64,000 bases of DNA, taken from assembly GCF_023887685.1 (NCBI RefSeq), contig NZ_JAMWMR010000003.1:186001-250000 (forward strand). The letters are read 5' to 3'. This document shows, one piece after another, positions 54,143 through 63,165 of this stretch (position 1 is the stretch's first letter; every line of letters begins with the position of its first letter). Source of the stretch: Streptomyces macrolidinus (GTDB lineage: Bacteria > Actinomycetota > Actinomycetes > Streptomycetales > Streptomycetaceae). A program made the translations under genes and the position numbers. Below the pieces are notes generated by a model, which was not told where the DNA came from, did not search any database, and was given only the letters and a program-made list of their open reading frames with translations.

Positions 54143-55797
54143 ACGTCACCTCCGTGCGGGGCAGCCCCGGTCACCGGCGCCGCCGCCGGGACCGCCCCCA
54201 CCGTAGGCAACGGCAGCCGCGCCTCGAACTCGGCCCCGCCTTCGGCCGCCTCCGCCACCGTGAGGGAGCCCTCGTGCCGCAGTACGGTCTGGCGGACCAG
54301 GGCGAGGCCCAGGCCACGGCCGCCGGGACCGCTCGCCGCCTTCGTCGACCAGCCGCGCTCGAACACCGCCTCGGCGTGCGCGGGGTCCACCCCGGCCCCC
54401 GTGTCCGCGACCCGCAGCACCAGCTCCGGCCCCGCCGAGTACGCCGTCACCGTGACCCGGGCGCCCACCGAACCCTGCGCCGCGTCCACCGCGTTGTCGA
54501 TCAGGTTGCCGAGGATCGTGACCAGGTCGCGGGCGGGCAGCGACTGTGGCAGCAGCCCGTCGTCGATCCGGCTGTCCGGTGACACCACCAACTCCACGCC
54601 CCGCTCGTTCGCCTGCGCCGCCTTGCCCAGCAGCAGGGCCGCGAGGACCGGCTCGTCGACGGCCGCGACCACCTGGTCCGTGAGGGCCTGCGCCAGCTCC
54701 AGCTCGGCGGTGGCGAACTCGATCGCCTCCTCCGTACGCCCCAGCTCGATCAGCGAGACGACCGTGTGCAGACGGTTCGCCGCCTCGTGCGCCTGCGAGC
54801 GCAGCGCCTGTGTGAAGCCCCGCTCCGAGTCCAGCTCGCCGATCAGCGACTGCAGCCGGGTCACATCGCGCAGGGTGACGACGGTGCCGCGCTGCTCGCC
54901 GCCGGAGACCGGGGACGTGCTGACCATCAGGACGCGTGTCGCCGTCAGATGCACCTCGTCGGCCCGTGGCGCGGAGGACAGCAGCGCGCTCGTCAGCGGC
55001 ATCGGCAGGCCGAGGTCCGCCACCGAGCGGCCCACCACCTCACCGCTCACCCCGAGCAGCTCCCGGCCGCCGTCGTTGATCAGGGCCACCTGGAACCGGC
55101 CGTCCAGCATCAGCAGCCCCTCGTGCACGGCGTGCAGCGCGGCCTGGTGGTAGTCGTGCATACGGCTCAGCTCGGTCGCGTTCATACCGTGCGTGGAGCG
55201 GCGCAGCCGCGCGTTGATCACGTACGTGCCGATGCCGCCCAGCAGCAGGGCGCCGCCCGCGACCACGACCAGGGTCGTCACCTGCTCCTGGAGCTGGGCC
55301 GACACCGCCTCCACCGTGATGCCCGCGCTCACCAGGCCGACGATCCGGCCGTGGTCCCGGATGGGTGCGACCGCCCGGACGGACGGGCCCAGCGTCCCGG
55401 TGTACGTCTCGGTGAAGGCCTCGCCCTTCAGCGCGTCGGCGGTGTGACCGAGGAAGCGCTCGCCGATCAGCGAGGGGTTGGGATGGGTCCAGCGGATGCC
55501 CTGCGGATTCATGATCGTGACGAAGTCCACGCCCGTGTTCCGCTGCACCTGCAGCGCATACGGCTGGAGCGTGCGCGTCGGGTCGGGGGTGCGGATCGCC
55601 GCCCGTACCGAAGGGGAGTCGGCGAGCGAGCGGGCCACCGCCATCGCCTGGCGCCCGGCCGCGCTGCGGGCCTGGTTGTGGTCGTTGACGAAGGTGAAGA
55701 GCGCGTATCCGGCCACCAGCACCGCGATCAGTACGGCCTGCATCGCGAAGAGCTGGCCGGCCAGGCTGCGGGGTCTTCGGGGGTGGGGCACACGCAT
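54139..55797 (-). CDS. CitA/DcuS-type sensor histidine kinase
   Basis: This 552-residue kinase has a membrane helix (about 14-36), an extracellular PAS-like sensor (about 40-170) with TGVDFVTIMNPQGIRWTHPNPSLIGERFLGHTADALKGEAF, a second helix (about 173-195), an inner PAS (about 215-315) and the kinase core with His337 in RSQAHEAANRLHTVVSLIELG. N and G boxes are present (GNLIDNAVDAAQ, DTGAGVDP, GRGLGLALVRQ). The outer PAS matches those binding citrate, malate or fumarate. It is transcribed away from the symporter gene. Confidence 0.93.
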   Translation of the reverse strand: MRVPHPRRPRSLAGQLFAMQAVLIAVLVAGYALFTFVNDHNQARSAAGRQAMAVARSLADSPSVRAAIRTPDPTRTLQPYALQVQRNTGVDFVTIMNPQGIRWTHPNPSLIGERFLGHTADALKGEAFTETYTGTLGPSVRAVAPIRDHGRIVGLVSAGITVEAVSAQLQEQVTTLVVVAGGALLLGGIGTYVINARLRRSTHGMNATELSRMHDYHQAALHAVHEGLLMLDGRFQVALINDGGRELLGVSGEVVGRSVADLGLPMPLTSALLSSAPRADEVHLTATRVLMVSTSPVSGGEQRGTVVTLRDVTRLQSLIGELDSERGFTQALRSQAHEAANRLHTVVSLIELGRTEEAIEFATAELELAQALTDQVVAAVDEPVLAALLLGKAAQANERGVELVVSPDSRIDDGLLPQSLPARDLVTILGNLIDNAVDAAQGSVGARVTVTAYSAGPELVLRVADTGAGVDPAHAEAVFERGWSTKAASGPGGRGLGLALVRQTVLRHEGSLTVAEAAEGGAEFEARLPLPTVGAVPAAAPVTGAAPHGGDV

Positions 55798-56096
55798 GAG
55801 TCAAGTCTGCCTCGCCGTTCTGGCTGGTTATGTCGGTGTGAACTAAATGAACAGAAGCGTGACCGCCTTCACATGGCGGGAGATAGTCGCCCCATCCCCC
55901 CAGGAGCGCTCCGCTTCCCGGCCTGCCGGGAACGCGCTTCTGGTCTGCCGGGAACGCGCCTTCTGGTCATCGGGAGGCACGTCTTCCGGTCTTCCGGGAG
56001 TACGCCTCCCGGTCCCCCCGGGAGCATGTCTCCCGGTTTCCCCCGGGCGTGAGCCGCACGCCTGACGATCCGACGACGACGTCGAGGAGGGCAGCC
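55798..56096. promoter_or_regulatory. Divergent region between the sensor kinase and the symporter
   Basis: This 299-bp gap carries the likely kinase promoter on its left (about 55798-55860, less GC-rich) and a tandem array of degenerate 23-bp repeats on its right. The symporter ribosome site GAGGAGG lies at 56085-56091. No gene is visible in it. Confidence 0.55.
55900..56037 (+). repeat. Array of six degenerate 23-bp tandem repeats
   Basis: Units of 22-24 bp start at 55900, 55923, 55945, 55968, 55991 and 56014. Units 2 and 3 are nearly identical (CTGCCGGGAACGCGC then TTCTGGT); the others drift (for example CTTCCGGGAGTACGCC, TCCCGGT). Many units are themselves imperfectly palindromic (CCGGGAG...CTCCCGG), so the array could be a chain of hairpins or operators. 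A related array lies at 58.3 kb. Confidence 0.75.
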
Positions 56097-57464
56097 GTGT
56101 CCAGCACACCCCAGGCGGCACCTGCCGCGCCCGCAGCCAAGCGGGACCGCACCCACTATCTCTACATCGCGGTGATCGCCGCCGTGGTGCTCGGAATCGC
56201 CGTGGGCCTTCTCACGCCGGACTTCGCCAAGGAGCTGAAGCCGGTCGGCACGGGATTCGTGAACCTGATCAAGATGATGATCTCGCCGATCATCTTCTGC
56301 ACGATCGTGCTGGGCGTCGGTTCCGTGCGCAAGGCCGCGCAGGTCGGCAAGGTGGGCGGGCTCGCCCTCGGCTACTTCATCACCATGTCGTTCGTCGCGC
56401 TGGCCATCGGCCTGGTCGTCGGCAACCTGGTGCACCCCGGCAGCAGCATGCACCTCACCGAGGCGGTCAAGGGCGCGGGCCAGGCCCAGGCGGAGGCGGG
56501 GTCGGAGGGCCCGGTCGACTTCGTCCTCGGCATCATCCCGACCACGCTCGTGTCGTCGTTCACCGAGGGCCAGGTCCTGCAGACCCTGCTGGTCGCCCTG
56601 CTCGTCGGCTTCGCGCTCCAGGCCATGGGCCGCAAGGGCGAACCGATTCTGCGCGGGGTGGAGCACATCCAGCGGCTGGTCTTCCGCGTCCTCGCCATGA
56701 TCATGTGGGTCGCCCCGATCGGTGCCTTCGGCGCCATGGCCGCCGTCGTCGGTGAGACGGGCCTCGACGCCCTGAAGGCGCTCGCCGCGATCATGTTCGG
56801 CTTCTACGTCACGTGTCTGCTGTTCGTGATCGTGGTGCTCGGCGCCCTGGTCCGGCTGGTCACCGGCGTCAACATCTTCCATCTGCTGAAGTACCTGGGC
56901 CGCGAGTTCCTGCTGATCCTGTCGACGTCGTCGTCCGAGTCCGCGCTGCCCCGGCTGATCGCGAAGATGGAGCACCTCGGCGTGAGCCGCCCGGTCGTCG
57001 GTATCACCGTGCCGACCGGCTACTCCTTCAACCTCGACGGCACGATGATCTACCTGACCATGGCCTCGCTGTTCATCGCCGACGCCATGGACCAGCCGCT
57101 CTCCATCGGCCAGCAGATCACACTGCTGATCTTCATGATGATCGCCTCCAAGGGTGCGGCCGGTGTCACGGGCGCGGGTCTCGCGACCCTCGCCGGTGCC
57201 CTGCAGTCCCACAAGCCCGCGCTGGTCGACGGCGTCGGCCTGATCGTCGGCATCGACCGCTTCATGAGCGAGGCCCGCGCCCTCACCAACTTCGCGGGCA
57301 ACGCCGTCGCCACCCTGCTCATAGGCACCTGGACCGGCGGCGTCGACAAGGAGCGCGTGCGCCGGGTGCTCGCCGGTGAACTGCCCTTCGACGAGAAGAC
57401 CCTGCTGGACGACTCCGAGGACGACCACGACGCGGCGTCCGAGAAGGAGCTGGCCAAGGCCTGA
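56097..57464 (+). CDS. Dicarboxylate/cation symporter (DctA family)
   Basis: This 455-residue protein starts at GTG 56097 behind GAGGAGG. It has about eight membrane helices and two re-entrant loops, with the Ser-rich LILSTSSSESALPRLIAKME, PTGYSFNLDGTMIYLTMASLFIADAM and KGAAGVTGAGLATLAGAL motifs of the DAACS family. The family takes up malate, succinate and fumarate with protons or sodium. It is divergent from a CitA/CitB-type system that probably switches it on. Confidence 0.93.
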   Translation: MSSTPQAAPAAPAAKRDRTHYLYIAVIAAVVLGIAVGLLTPDFAKELKPVGTGFVNLIKMMISPIIFCTIVLGVGSVRKAAQVGKVGGLALGYFITMSFVALAIGLVVGNLVHPGSSMHLTEAVKGAGQAQAEAGSEGPVDFVLGIIPTTLVSSFTEGQVLQTLLVALLVGFALQAMGRKGEPILRGVEHIQRLVFRVLAMIMWVAPIGAFGAMAAVVGETGLDALKALAAIMFGFYVTCLLFVIVVLGALVRLVTGVNIFHLLKYLGREFLLILSTSSSESALPRLIAKMEHLGVSRPVVGITVPTGYSFNLDGTMIYLTMASLFIADAMDQPLSIGQQITLLIFMMIASKGAAGVTGAGLATLAGALQSHKPALVDGVGLIVGIDRFMSEARALTNFAGNAVATLLIGTWTGGVDKERVRRVLAGELPFDEKTLLDDSEDDHDAASEKELAKA

Positions 57465-57481
57465 GCCTTCCCTGCGCGTTC

Positions 57482-57525
57482 GACCCCTCCGGCGGCGGAG
57501 ACATCTGCCGCCGGAGGGGTCTTTC
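57482..57525. terminator. Terminator between the symporter and TetR genes
   Basis: A perfect 15-bp stem (57482-57496 with 57507-57521) has a 10-base loop and is followed by a short T run. It lies between convergent genes. Confidence 0.85.
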
Positions 57526-57559
57526 CGTTATTGAGCAAGGGAGTTGGGGAGCGGCACGG

Positions 57560-58180
57560 TCACCGCGTACGCAAGTCGCTGAGCTTCGCCACCAGTTCGG
57601 TGGCGCGTGAGGCGGGCACCCCCGCCGTGGTCAGCAGTGTGACCGCGGCGGAGGGGCCCGCCTCACGCGCGCTCAACAGGCCCTCGTTCACCGCCTCCAT
57701 CAGCGCGAACAGCATCTGCTCGTGCACGTACGCCAGCGCGGGCGGCGGCAGCGGCGACGCGAACACGCCCTGCTCCAGACCACGGGTCAGGACGTCGGCA
57801 CACGCCTCGCGGACCGGCGCCAGCCGCTCGCTGATGCCCTGTACGGTGACGCTGCGCTGGGCGAGGGCGACCAGGATCCGATAGCGGTCGGCGACCTCCC
57901 ACACCCCGAGCGTCGAGCGGGCGACCGCCTCCGCCGGGTCCTCGATCCCCTCGCGGCCCGCCGCGTGCGCCGCCGCGACGGCCTCCACCGCGCCGTCGAC
58001 AAGCGTGCTGATCAGCGCCTCACGGCTCGGGAAGTGCCCGTACACCGTGCGGCGTACGACGCCCGCGGCCCGTGCGATCTGGTCCATGGACGCGTCCGGG
58101 TCGCGCAGCAGCTCGGCGAGCGCGACCTCCAGGATGCGGCGGTGGTTGGCACCGGCCCGGCTGGCGTTACCCGTGGTCAT
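57560..58180 (-). CDS. TetR-family repressor of the divergent MFS gene
   Basis: The protein has about 206 residues. The helix-turn-helix is ILEVALAELLRDPDASMDQIARAAGVVRRTVYGHFPSREALISTLVDGAVEA. ATG 58180 is used; ATG 58189 adds three residues. Neither has a clear ribosome site. Three matching palindromes lie between it and the MFS gene, as expected for an efflux-pump repressor. Confidence 0.9.
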   Translation of the reverse strand: MTTGNASRAGANHRRILEVALAELLRDPDASMDQIARAAGVVRRTVYGHFPSREALISTLVDGAVEAVAAAHAAGREGIEDPAEAVARSTLGVWEVADRYRILVALAQRSVTVQGISERLAPVREACADVLTRGLEQGVFASPLPPPALAYVHEQMLFALMEAVNEGLLSAREAGPSAAVTLLTTAGVPASRATELVAKLSDLRTR

Positions 58181-58245
58181 GGCTGCCATTGTGCACGCCC
58201 TCTCGTCGCGTCCCCATGCCTCCCCAGGACCTCCACTTCCTTGAT

Positions 58246-58308
58246 TTGCACAGTACTGTGCAACGTCGTACATTGCACATCGTTGTGCAATTGCACGGTG
58301 CTGTGCAA
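58246..58308. promoter_or_regulatory. Three stacked TTGCAC-N6-GTGCAA operators over the MFS promoter
   Basis: Copies at 58246-58263 (perfect palindrome TTGCACAGTACTGTGCAA), 58273-58290 and 58291-58308 share TTGCAC...GTGCAA with six-base centres. The last two abut. TTGCAC at 58246 with TACATT (58269-58274), 17 bp apart, makes a good plus-strand promoter that these sites would cover. The divergent TetR is the expected binder. Confidence 0.82.
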
Positions 58309-58321
58309 GTCGAAGCGACGT

Positions 58322-58425
58322 ACCTGCCGGGAAGCGCCGCACCTGCCGGACCGCGCGGCCCGTACCTGCCGGAACGAGCAGCCCGTATCTGCTGGAACGC
58401 GCACCCGTGCACGCCGGAACTAGCG
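58322..58425 (+). repeat. Degenerate tandem repeats related to the 55.9 kb array
   Basis: Units starting at 58322, 58341, 58364, 58387 and 58409 share ACCTGCCGGAACGCGC-like cores with 19-23 bp spacing. The core matches the 55923 and 55945 units (CTGCCGGGAACGCGC). The array lies in the untranslated leader of the MFS gene. Confidence 0.7.
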
Positions 58426-58451
58426 AAGAGAAGAGGAAGGGACCCGCACCC

Positions 58452-60146
58452 ATGCGTCTCGTCATCAAGGAACCGGTCGAAAGGACGGGTCGGCCCTACG
58501 CCCGGCGCTGGTGGGCGCTGCTCGTCCTGTGCCTGAGCCTGCTGATCATCGTGATGGCGAACACCGCCCTCACCGTCGCCGCGCCCGACATGACCCGCGA
58601 CCTCGGCCTCTCCAGCGCCGACCTCCAGTGGGTCATCGACGGCTACACCGTCCCGTACGCCGCCCTGATGCTGCTGCTCGGCGCGATCGGCGACAAGTAC
58701 AGCCGCCGTGGCGCGCTCGTCCTCGGTCTGCTGGTGTTCGCCGGCGGCTCCGTCTTCGGCTACCTCGCCGACAGCTCCGACACCGTCATCGCCGCGCGTG
58801 CGGTCATGGGCGTGGGCGCCGCGCTGATCATGCCCGCCACGCTCTCCCTGCTCGCCGCGACCTTCCCGCGCGCCGAGCGCGCCAAGGCGATCACCCTGTG
58901 GACCGCCACCGCCGGACTCGCGATCGCGGCCGGTCCGGTCGTCGCGGGCGCGCTGCTGAAGGACCACGGCTGGGCCTCGACCTTCCTGATCAACGTGCCG
59001 ATCGCCACTGTCGCGCTGGTCGCCGCCTTCGTCCTGGTCCCGCCGTCCAAGGCCGGTCACCACGACCGCATCGACTACGTCGGCGGTCTGCTCTCCGTGG
59101 TCTGGGTCGGCGCGCTGGTCTTCATGATCATCGAGGGTCCGCACTTCGGCTGGGACGCCAAGGCGATCACCGCCGCGATCGTCGCGGGCGCGGGCCTGCT
59201 GGCCTTCGTCCTGTGGGAGCTGCGCCACCCGCGCCCCATTCTCGATGTCCGCCGCTTCACCAACCGCCGCTTCGCCGGGGCCAACCTCGCCGTCGCGCTG
59301 TTCTTCCTGGCCGTCTTCGGCGCCTTCTACTACCTCACGCAGCACCTCCAGTTCGTCCTCGGCTACGACGCCCTGGCGACCGGCGTACGCATGCTGCCGC
59401 TGGCCGGCGCGGTCTTCGTCGGCTCGGCGCTGACCGGGTACCTCACCCCGCGGGTCGGTATGAAGTGGACGGTCAGTGCTGGCATGGTCGGCGGCACCGT
59501 CGCCCTCGCCCTGCTGACCCAGGTGGACGCCTCGTCCGCGTACGGCGACCTCGTGGCGCCCCTGGTGATCCTCGGCCTGGCCATCGGGCTCGCCCTCTCG
59601 CCCTGCACCGACGCGATCATGGGCGCCTTCCCGGAGTCCGAACTCGGCGTCGGCGGCGCCGTGAACGACACCTCGCTGGAGCTGGGCGGCTCGCTCGGCA
59701 TCGCGATCCTCGGTTCGCTGCTCGCCACCTCGTACTCCGACCACCTCTCGGACGCCACCACCGGAAGCAAGCTCCCGGCGAGCGCTCTGGCCACCGCGCA
59801 GGACTCGGTCGGCGCCGGGTACGCCGTCGCGCAGGGCATCGGGGACAAGGCCCGGCAACTCGCGACGCAGGCCGCCCAGGCGACCGACCCCCAGCAGGCC
59901 GCGCAGCTCAAGGCGCAGGCGGGTCAACTCGCGCAGGGCGCCCAGCAGATGAAGGACGCGGTCGGCGCGTCCTTCGCGGACGCCGTCGCCCACACCAGCC
60001 TGATCGGCGCCGTGATCCTCGGCGTGGGCACGCTCGTCGTGGCCCTGCTGCTGCCCCGTGGCAACAAGGCCAACGCCATGGCGGAGCTGGTCACGGAAGA
60101 GACGAAGGAGACGGACAAGGCGAACGAGCGGGCGACCGTGGGCTGA
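58452..60146 (+). CDS. MFS drug-efflux transporter (DHA2, 14 helices)
   Basis: The 564-residue transporter starts at ATG 58452; GGAAGGGA lies about 11 bases before it. Fourteen membrane helices are seen, with motif A-like GAIGDKYSRRGALVLGLLVF and WVIDGYTVPYAALMLLLG near the first helices, as in EmrB/QacA-type exporters. A large loop of about 60 residues (Ala/Gln-rich, near 460-525) lies before the last helix. It is controlled by the divergent TetR and probably exports toxic compounds. Confidence 0.92.
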   Translation: MRLVIKEPVERTGRPYARRWWALLVLCLSLLIIVMANTALTVAAPDMTRDLGLSSADLQWVIDGYTVPYAALMLLLGAIGDKYSRRGALVLGLLVFAGGSVFGYLADSSDTVIAARAVMGVGAALIMPATLSLLAATFPRAERAKAITLWTATAGLAIAAGPVVAGALLKDHGWASTFLINVPIATVALVAAFVLVPPSKAGHHDRIDYVGGLLSVVWVGALVFMIIEGPHFGWDAKAITAAIVAGAGLLAFVLWELRHPRPILDVRRFTNRRFAGANLAVALFFLAVFGAFYYLTQHLQFVLGYDALATGVRMLPLAGAVFVGSALTGYLTPRVGMKWTVSAGMVGGTVALALLTQVDASSAYGDLVAPLVILGLAIGLALSPCTDAIMGAFPESELGVGGAVNDTSLELGGSLGIAILGSLLATSYSDHLSDATTGSKLPASALATAQDSVGAGYAVAQGIGDKARQLATQAAQATDPQQAAQLKAQAGQLAQGAQQMKDAVGASFADAVAHTSLIGAVILGVGTLVVALLLPRGNKANAMAELVTEETKETDKANERATVG

Positions 60147-60168
60147 GCCACGACTCGTCGTCGGACGC

Positions 60169-60216
60169 ACGCGCGCCCCCGCTTCGGACGGTCCGGTCCG
60201 AGGCGGGGGCGCGCGT
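60169..60216. terminator. Bidirectional terminator
   Basis: A 14-bp stem (60169-60182 with 60203-60216) contains an inner TCGGAC/GTCCGA stem. It is placed between the convergent MFS and RCC1-protein genes. Confidence 0.85.
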
Positions 60217-60239
60217 ATGTGTGCTACGAGGCTTACCGC

Positions 60240-62681
60240 TTACGCCTGTTGGGCCGTCCGGCGGTGGTGACCGTCGCAGTCACGTCCGCCGTACGTCTTC
60301 TTGTGGCCGCCGTGCTGCTTGCGGCAGTGCTCCTTCTTCTCCTTCGCCTTCTCCACCTTGACCGTGACGGTGGCGGTGGCCGTGTTGCTGGTGACCCGGT
60401 TGCCGTTCGGCTCGATCGCCGTCGCGTGCGCGGTGTTGGTGACCGCGCAGCGCATGACCTGGTGCTCGGCCTTGCCGTGGTCCCCGCCGCGCTCCTCGGC
60501 CTTCTTGCACGGGGTGACATCGGACCGGGTGATCGTGTGCGTGCCGGTGCACGTGGTGCTCTCACCGGGCGCGAGGGAGGTCGCCTCACAGGTCACGCGC
60601 GCGACCAGATCGTCCGTGACCGTCACGTCGTTCAGCGTGATGCTGCCGGTGTTGGTGACCGTGTAGGCGTACTCGACCTTGTGCCCGACGCGGAACGGGC
60701 CCTTCGAGACGACCCGCTTGGTCAGGGTGAGTTCGGCCGCCGGTGCCGCCTCGACGGTGATGGTGGCGGTGGCCTCGTTGCTGGTGACCTTGGCGCCCGC
60801 CGCTGTGTTCGCCGTAGCGAGCGCCGTGTTGGTGACCTGGCCGGTCCGGGTGAGCCTCTGGCTGCCGTGGCAGAGGGTGCTCACGCCGGGCTGCAGGGTG
60901 GTCTCGTCACAGATGATGCCCGAGACCAGGTCGTCCGTGACCGCGACGTTGATCAGCGGGACATCACCGGTGTTGGTGACCCGGTAGACGTATGCGACCG
61001 TGTCCCCGACGTGGAACGGGCCGGACGACTCCACCCGCTTGTCCAGGCGGAGGGAGGTCGACGGGGCCTGCTCGACGGTCACCACGGCCACTTCGGACAC
61101 GGAGGCCGGGCAGTCGGCGTTCCCTTGGTACCGGGCGGTGATCCGATGCGTGCCCAGGCCCAGGTCCGTCGTGGTGACCCTCGCGTTGCCCTGCGCGTCC
61201 AGCGTGGCGGTGCCGATGAGGGTGTCGTCGTCGAAGAACTCGACGGTGCCCGTGGGCGTGCCGGTGGTGCAGGTCACGTGCGCGGTGAGGGTGACCGGCT
61301 CGCCGGGGGCGGCCGTGGTCGGGGTGGCGGTGAGCGTGGTGGTGGTCTCCGCCCGTACGGCGAGCGCCAGGCTGTGCCCGTACCCTGCGGCGACGGCGGT
61401 GGCGCGGACGTCCGGGGGAAGGAGCATCTCGACCGGCGTGAGGCGGTTGACGGCGGTACCGTCCCCCAACTGCCCGAAGATGTTGTACCCCCAGCCGAGG
61501 ATGCGGCCGTCGGACGTGACCGCGAGACTGTGGTACGAACCGCCGGTGACGGCGGTGACCCGCGTGCCCGCGGGGAGGAGCACCTCGACCGGCGTGCTGC
61601 TGTTGACGGTGGTGCCGTCTCCCAGCGCCCCGTTGATGTTGAGGCCCCAGGCGAGGACGCGACCGTCGGACGTCAACGCCAGACTGTGCTGGCCGCCGCC
61701 CGCGATGGCGGTGATCTGGACGCCGGCGGGAAGGAGCGTCTCGACCGGTGTGAGGCGGGTGGTGAAGGTACCGTCCCCCAACTCACCCTCGGTGTTCAGG
61801 CCCCAGCCGAAGATACGGCCGTCGGACGTCAACGCCAGACTGTGATAGCCGCCGCCCGCGATGGCGGTGACCTGGACACCGGCCGGAAGGTGTACCTCGA
61901 CCGGTGTGTTCGTGTTGGTGGTGGTGCCGTCCCCCACCTGCCCGCGGTCATTGAGACCCCAGGCGAGGACGCGACCGTCGGACGTCAACGCCAGACTGTG
62001 ATCGAAGCCGACGGAGATGGCCGTGGCCCGGGTGCCCGCGGGAAGGTGCACCTCGACCGGTGTGCTGGTGTCGGTGTTGGTGCCGTTCCCCAACTGTCCC
62101 CAGAAGTTCGCCCCCCAGGCGAAGACGCGGCCGTCGGAGGTCAACGCCATACTGTGCACTTCGCCGCCCGCGACCGCGGTGGCCCGGACGCCTGCGGGAA
62201 GGTGCACCTCGACCGGCGTGCTGCGGTCGACGGTGGTGCCGTCCCCCAACTGCCCGTGGTTGTTGAATCCCCAGGCGAGGACGCGGCCGTCGGAGGTCAC
62301 CGCCAGACTGTGGAAGTCACCGGCGGCGATGTCGGTGAGCTGCGTACCGGCGGGAAGGTGCACGTCGACGGGCGTGGTGGTGGCGGTGGTGGTGCCGTCC
62401 CCCAACTCGCCGTAGACGTTCCACCCCGTGGCCAGAGCGACGTCGGCCGGCGGGGACTGCTGCGCGCTTGCGGACGGGGCGGCCAGCCCGGTCAGGCAGA
62501 GCGCCGCGACCAGCGTGGCCACCATCGTCGTCAGTGCGCCGCGCGCACGGCCTCCCGGCCGCGTGCGCGGTGTGCGCGGGACGTCAGACGTACCCGGTGT
62601 GCTTGCGGTACCCGGTGCGCTGGATGTTCTCGGAGTTCTCGATGTTCTCGGAGTTCTCAGGGAATCGAAAGTGAATCTCAC
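60240..62681 (-). CDS. Secreted RCC1-repeat/DUF11-like surface protein
   Basis: This 813-residue protein starts at GTG 62681 behind GGAGAGGGG. A 48-residue Arg/Pro/Thr-rich head precedes a signal peptide (about 50-73). Seven RCC1 repeats of 51-53 residues (about 81-441) should form a closed propeller. An Ig-like domain (about 443-538) and two DUF11/DUF7507-type domains (541-644 and 647-776) follow. The second has an inserted Cys- and Lys-rich loop (about 724-745). The tail is basic, His- and Cys-rich and has no LPxTG anchor. It is probably cell-surface or secreted; function unknown. The 3' end matches an inverted copy at 62987-63015. Confidence 0.85.
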   Translation of the reverse strand: MRFTFDSLRTPRTSRTPRTSSAPGTASTPGTSDVPRTPRTRPGGRARGALTTMVATLVAALCLTGLAAPSASAQQSPPADVALATGWNVYGELGDGTTTATTTPVDVHLPAGTQLTDIAAGDFHSLAVTSDGRVLAWGFNNHGQLGDGTTVDRSTPVEVHLPAGVRATAVAGGEVHSMALTSDGRVFAWGANFWGQLGNGTNTDTSTPVEVHLPAGTRATAISVGFDHSLALTSDGRVLAWGLNDRGQVGDGTTTNTNTPVEVHLPAGVQVTAIAGGGYHSLALTSDGRIFGWGLNTEGELGDGTFTTRLTPVETLLPAGVQITAIAGGGQHSLALTSDGRVLAWGLNINGALGDGTTVNSSTPVEVLLPAGTRVTAVTGGSYHSLAVTSDGRILGWGYNIFGQLGDGTAVNRLTPVEMLLPPDVRATAVAAGYGHSLALAVRAETTTTLTATPTTAAPGEPVTLTAHVTCTTGTPTGTVEFFDDDTLIGTATLDAQGNARVTTTDLGLGTHRITARYQGNADCPASVSEVAVVTVEQAPSTSLRLDKRVESSGPFHVGDTVAYVYRVTNTGDVPLINVAVTDDLVSGIICDETTLQPGVSTLCHGSQRLTRTGQVTNTALATANTAAGAKVTSNEATATITVEAAPAAELTLTKRVVSKGPFRVGHKVEYAYTVTNTGSITLNDVTVTDDLVARVTCEATSLAPGESTTCTGTHTITRSDVTPCKKAEERGGDHGKAEHQVMRCAVTNTAHATAIEPNGNRVTSNTATATVTVKVEKAKEKKEHCRKQHGGHKKTYGGRDCDGHHRRTAQQA
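61370..62450 (-). repeat. About 156-bp coding repeats for seven RCC1 blades
   Basis: The blade units share a DNA core around the codons for [15 protein letters not shown] and [11 protein letters not shown]. High identity between units makes this region prone to unequal recombination and assembly error. Confidence 0.8.
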
Positions 62682-62795
62682 GCCCCTCTCCTACCGACCC
62701 CGCGCACAACCCCTGGGCCGACACCCCGGACCACCAGCCGAAACCCCCCGGCCGGCGCTACCCCGCGCCGCCGCTCGAGGAGTTGGCGCGGCCGG

Positions 62796-62978
62796 TCAGC
62801 GGGCGTGCGCGCAGAGCTCGTCCACCCTGCTCCCCGATGGCATCGACTCCTTCTCCTTCTCGGTGAGTTCGCGGCCCGCGAGAGCGCACACGCGGCCGGT
62901 CCAGTCCTCCGGGGCGAGGGAGATCAGCCGGGCGTCGCCGCTGTCGACGTAGGCGAGTCGTCCACCGGTTATCAACAC
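62796..62978 (-). pseudogene. C-terminal scrap of a WD40/regulatory protein
   Basis: The last 60 codons read VLITGGRLAYVDSGDARLISLAPEDW, then TGRVCALAGRELTEKEKESMPSGSRVDELCAHAR. The pattern W-x(3)-CxLAGRxLTxxE-x(n)-C is the usual end of large Streptomyces WD40-repeat or STAND proteins. The upstream part is gone: from 62979 leftward in reading direction the frame runs into the inverted RCC1-tail relic. It is a truncated remnant joined to foreign sequence, not a working gene. Confidence 0.65.
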
Positions 62979-63165
62979 ACCGCCCCAAGGAGAAGAAGGA
63001 GCACTGCCACAAGCACCACCACAACCGGGATGACTGCCACGGCCATCCAACCCCCGAACCTTCTTGCGGTCGTCGGTCGTCTCTTACCCCGATGCACTAC
63101 CCTGCGGCGCCGATCAACGGCCGCCGTACGGCCGTCACATGAAGCACGAAGGAAGGCACGGGGGA

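Larger units (their letters stand above)
60316..63015. repeat. 29-bp inverted repeat flanking the RCC1 gene
   Basis: The arm at 60316-60344 (within the RCC1 gene's 3' end, minus strand coding) and the arm at 62987-63015 (plus strand, outside the gene) match at 28 of 29 bases. Both read KEKKEHC in protein. The right arm continues with HKHHHNRDDCHGH, like the His/Cys tail of the RCC1 protein, so it is a coding relic of a second tail in opposite orientation. The feature span includes the gene between the arms. Confidence 0.75.

Noticed and set aside
55900..56037. CRISPR array
   Set aside because: The units are contiguous without unique spacers and no cas gene is nearby, so these are simple degenerate tandem repeats.
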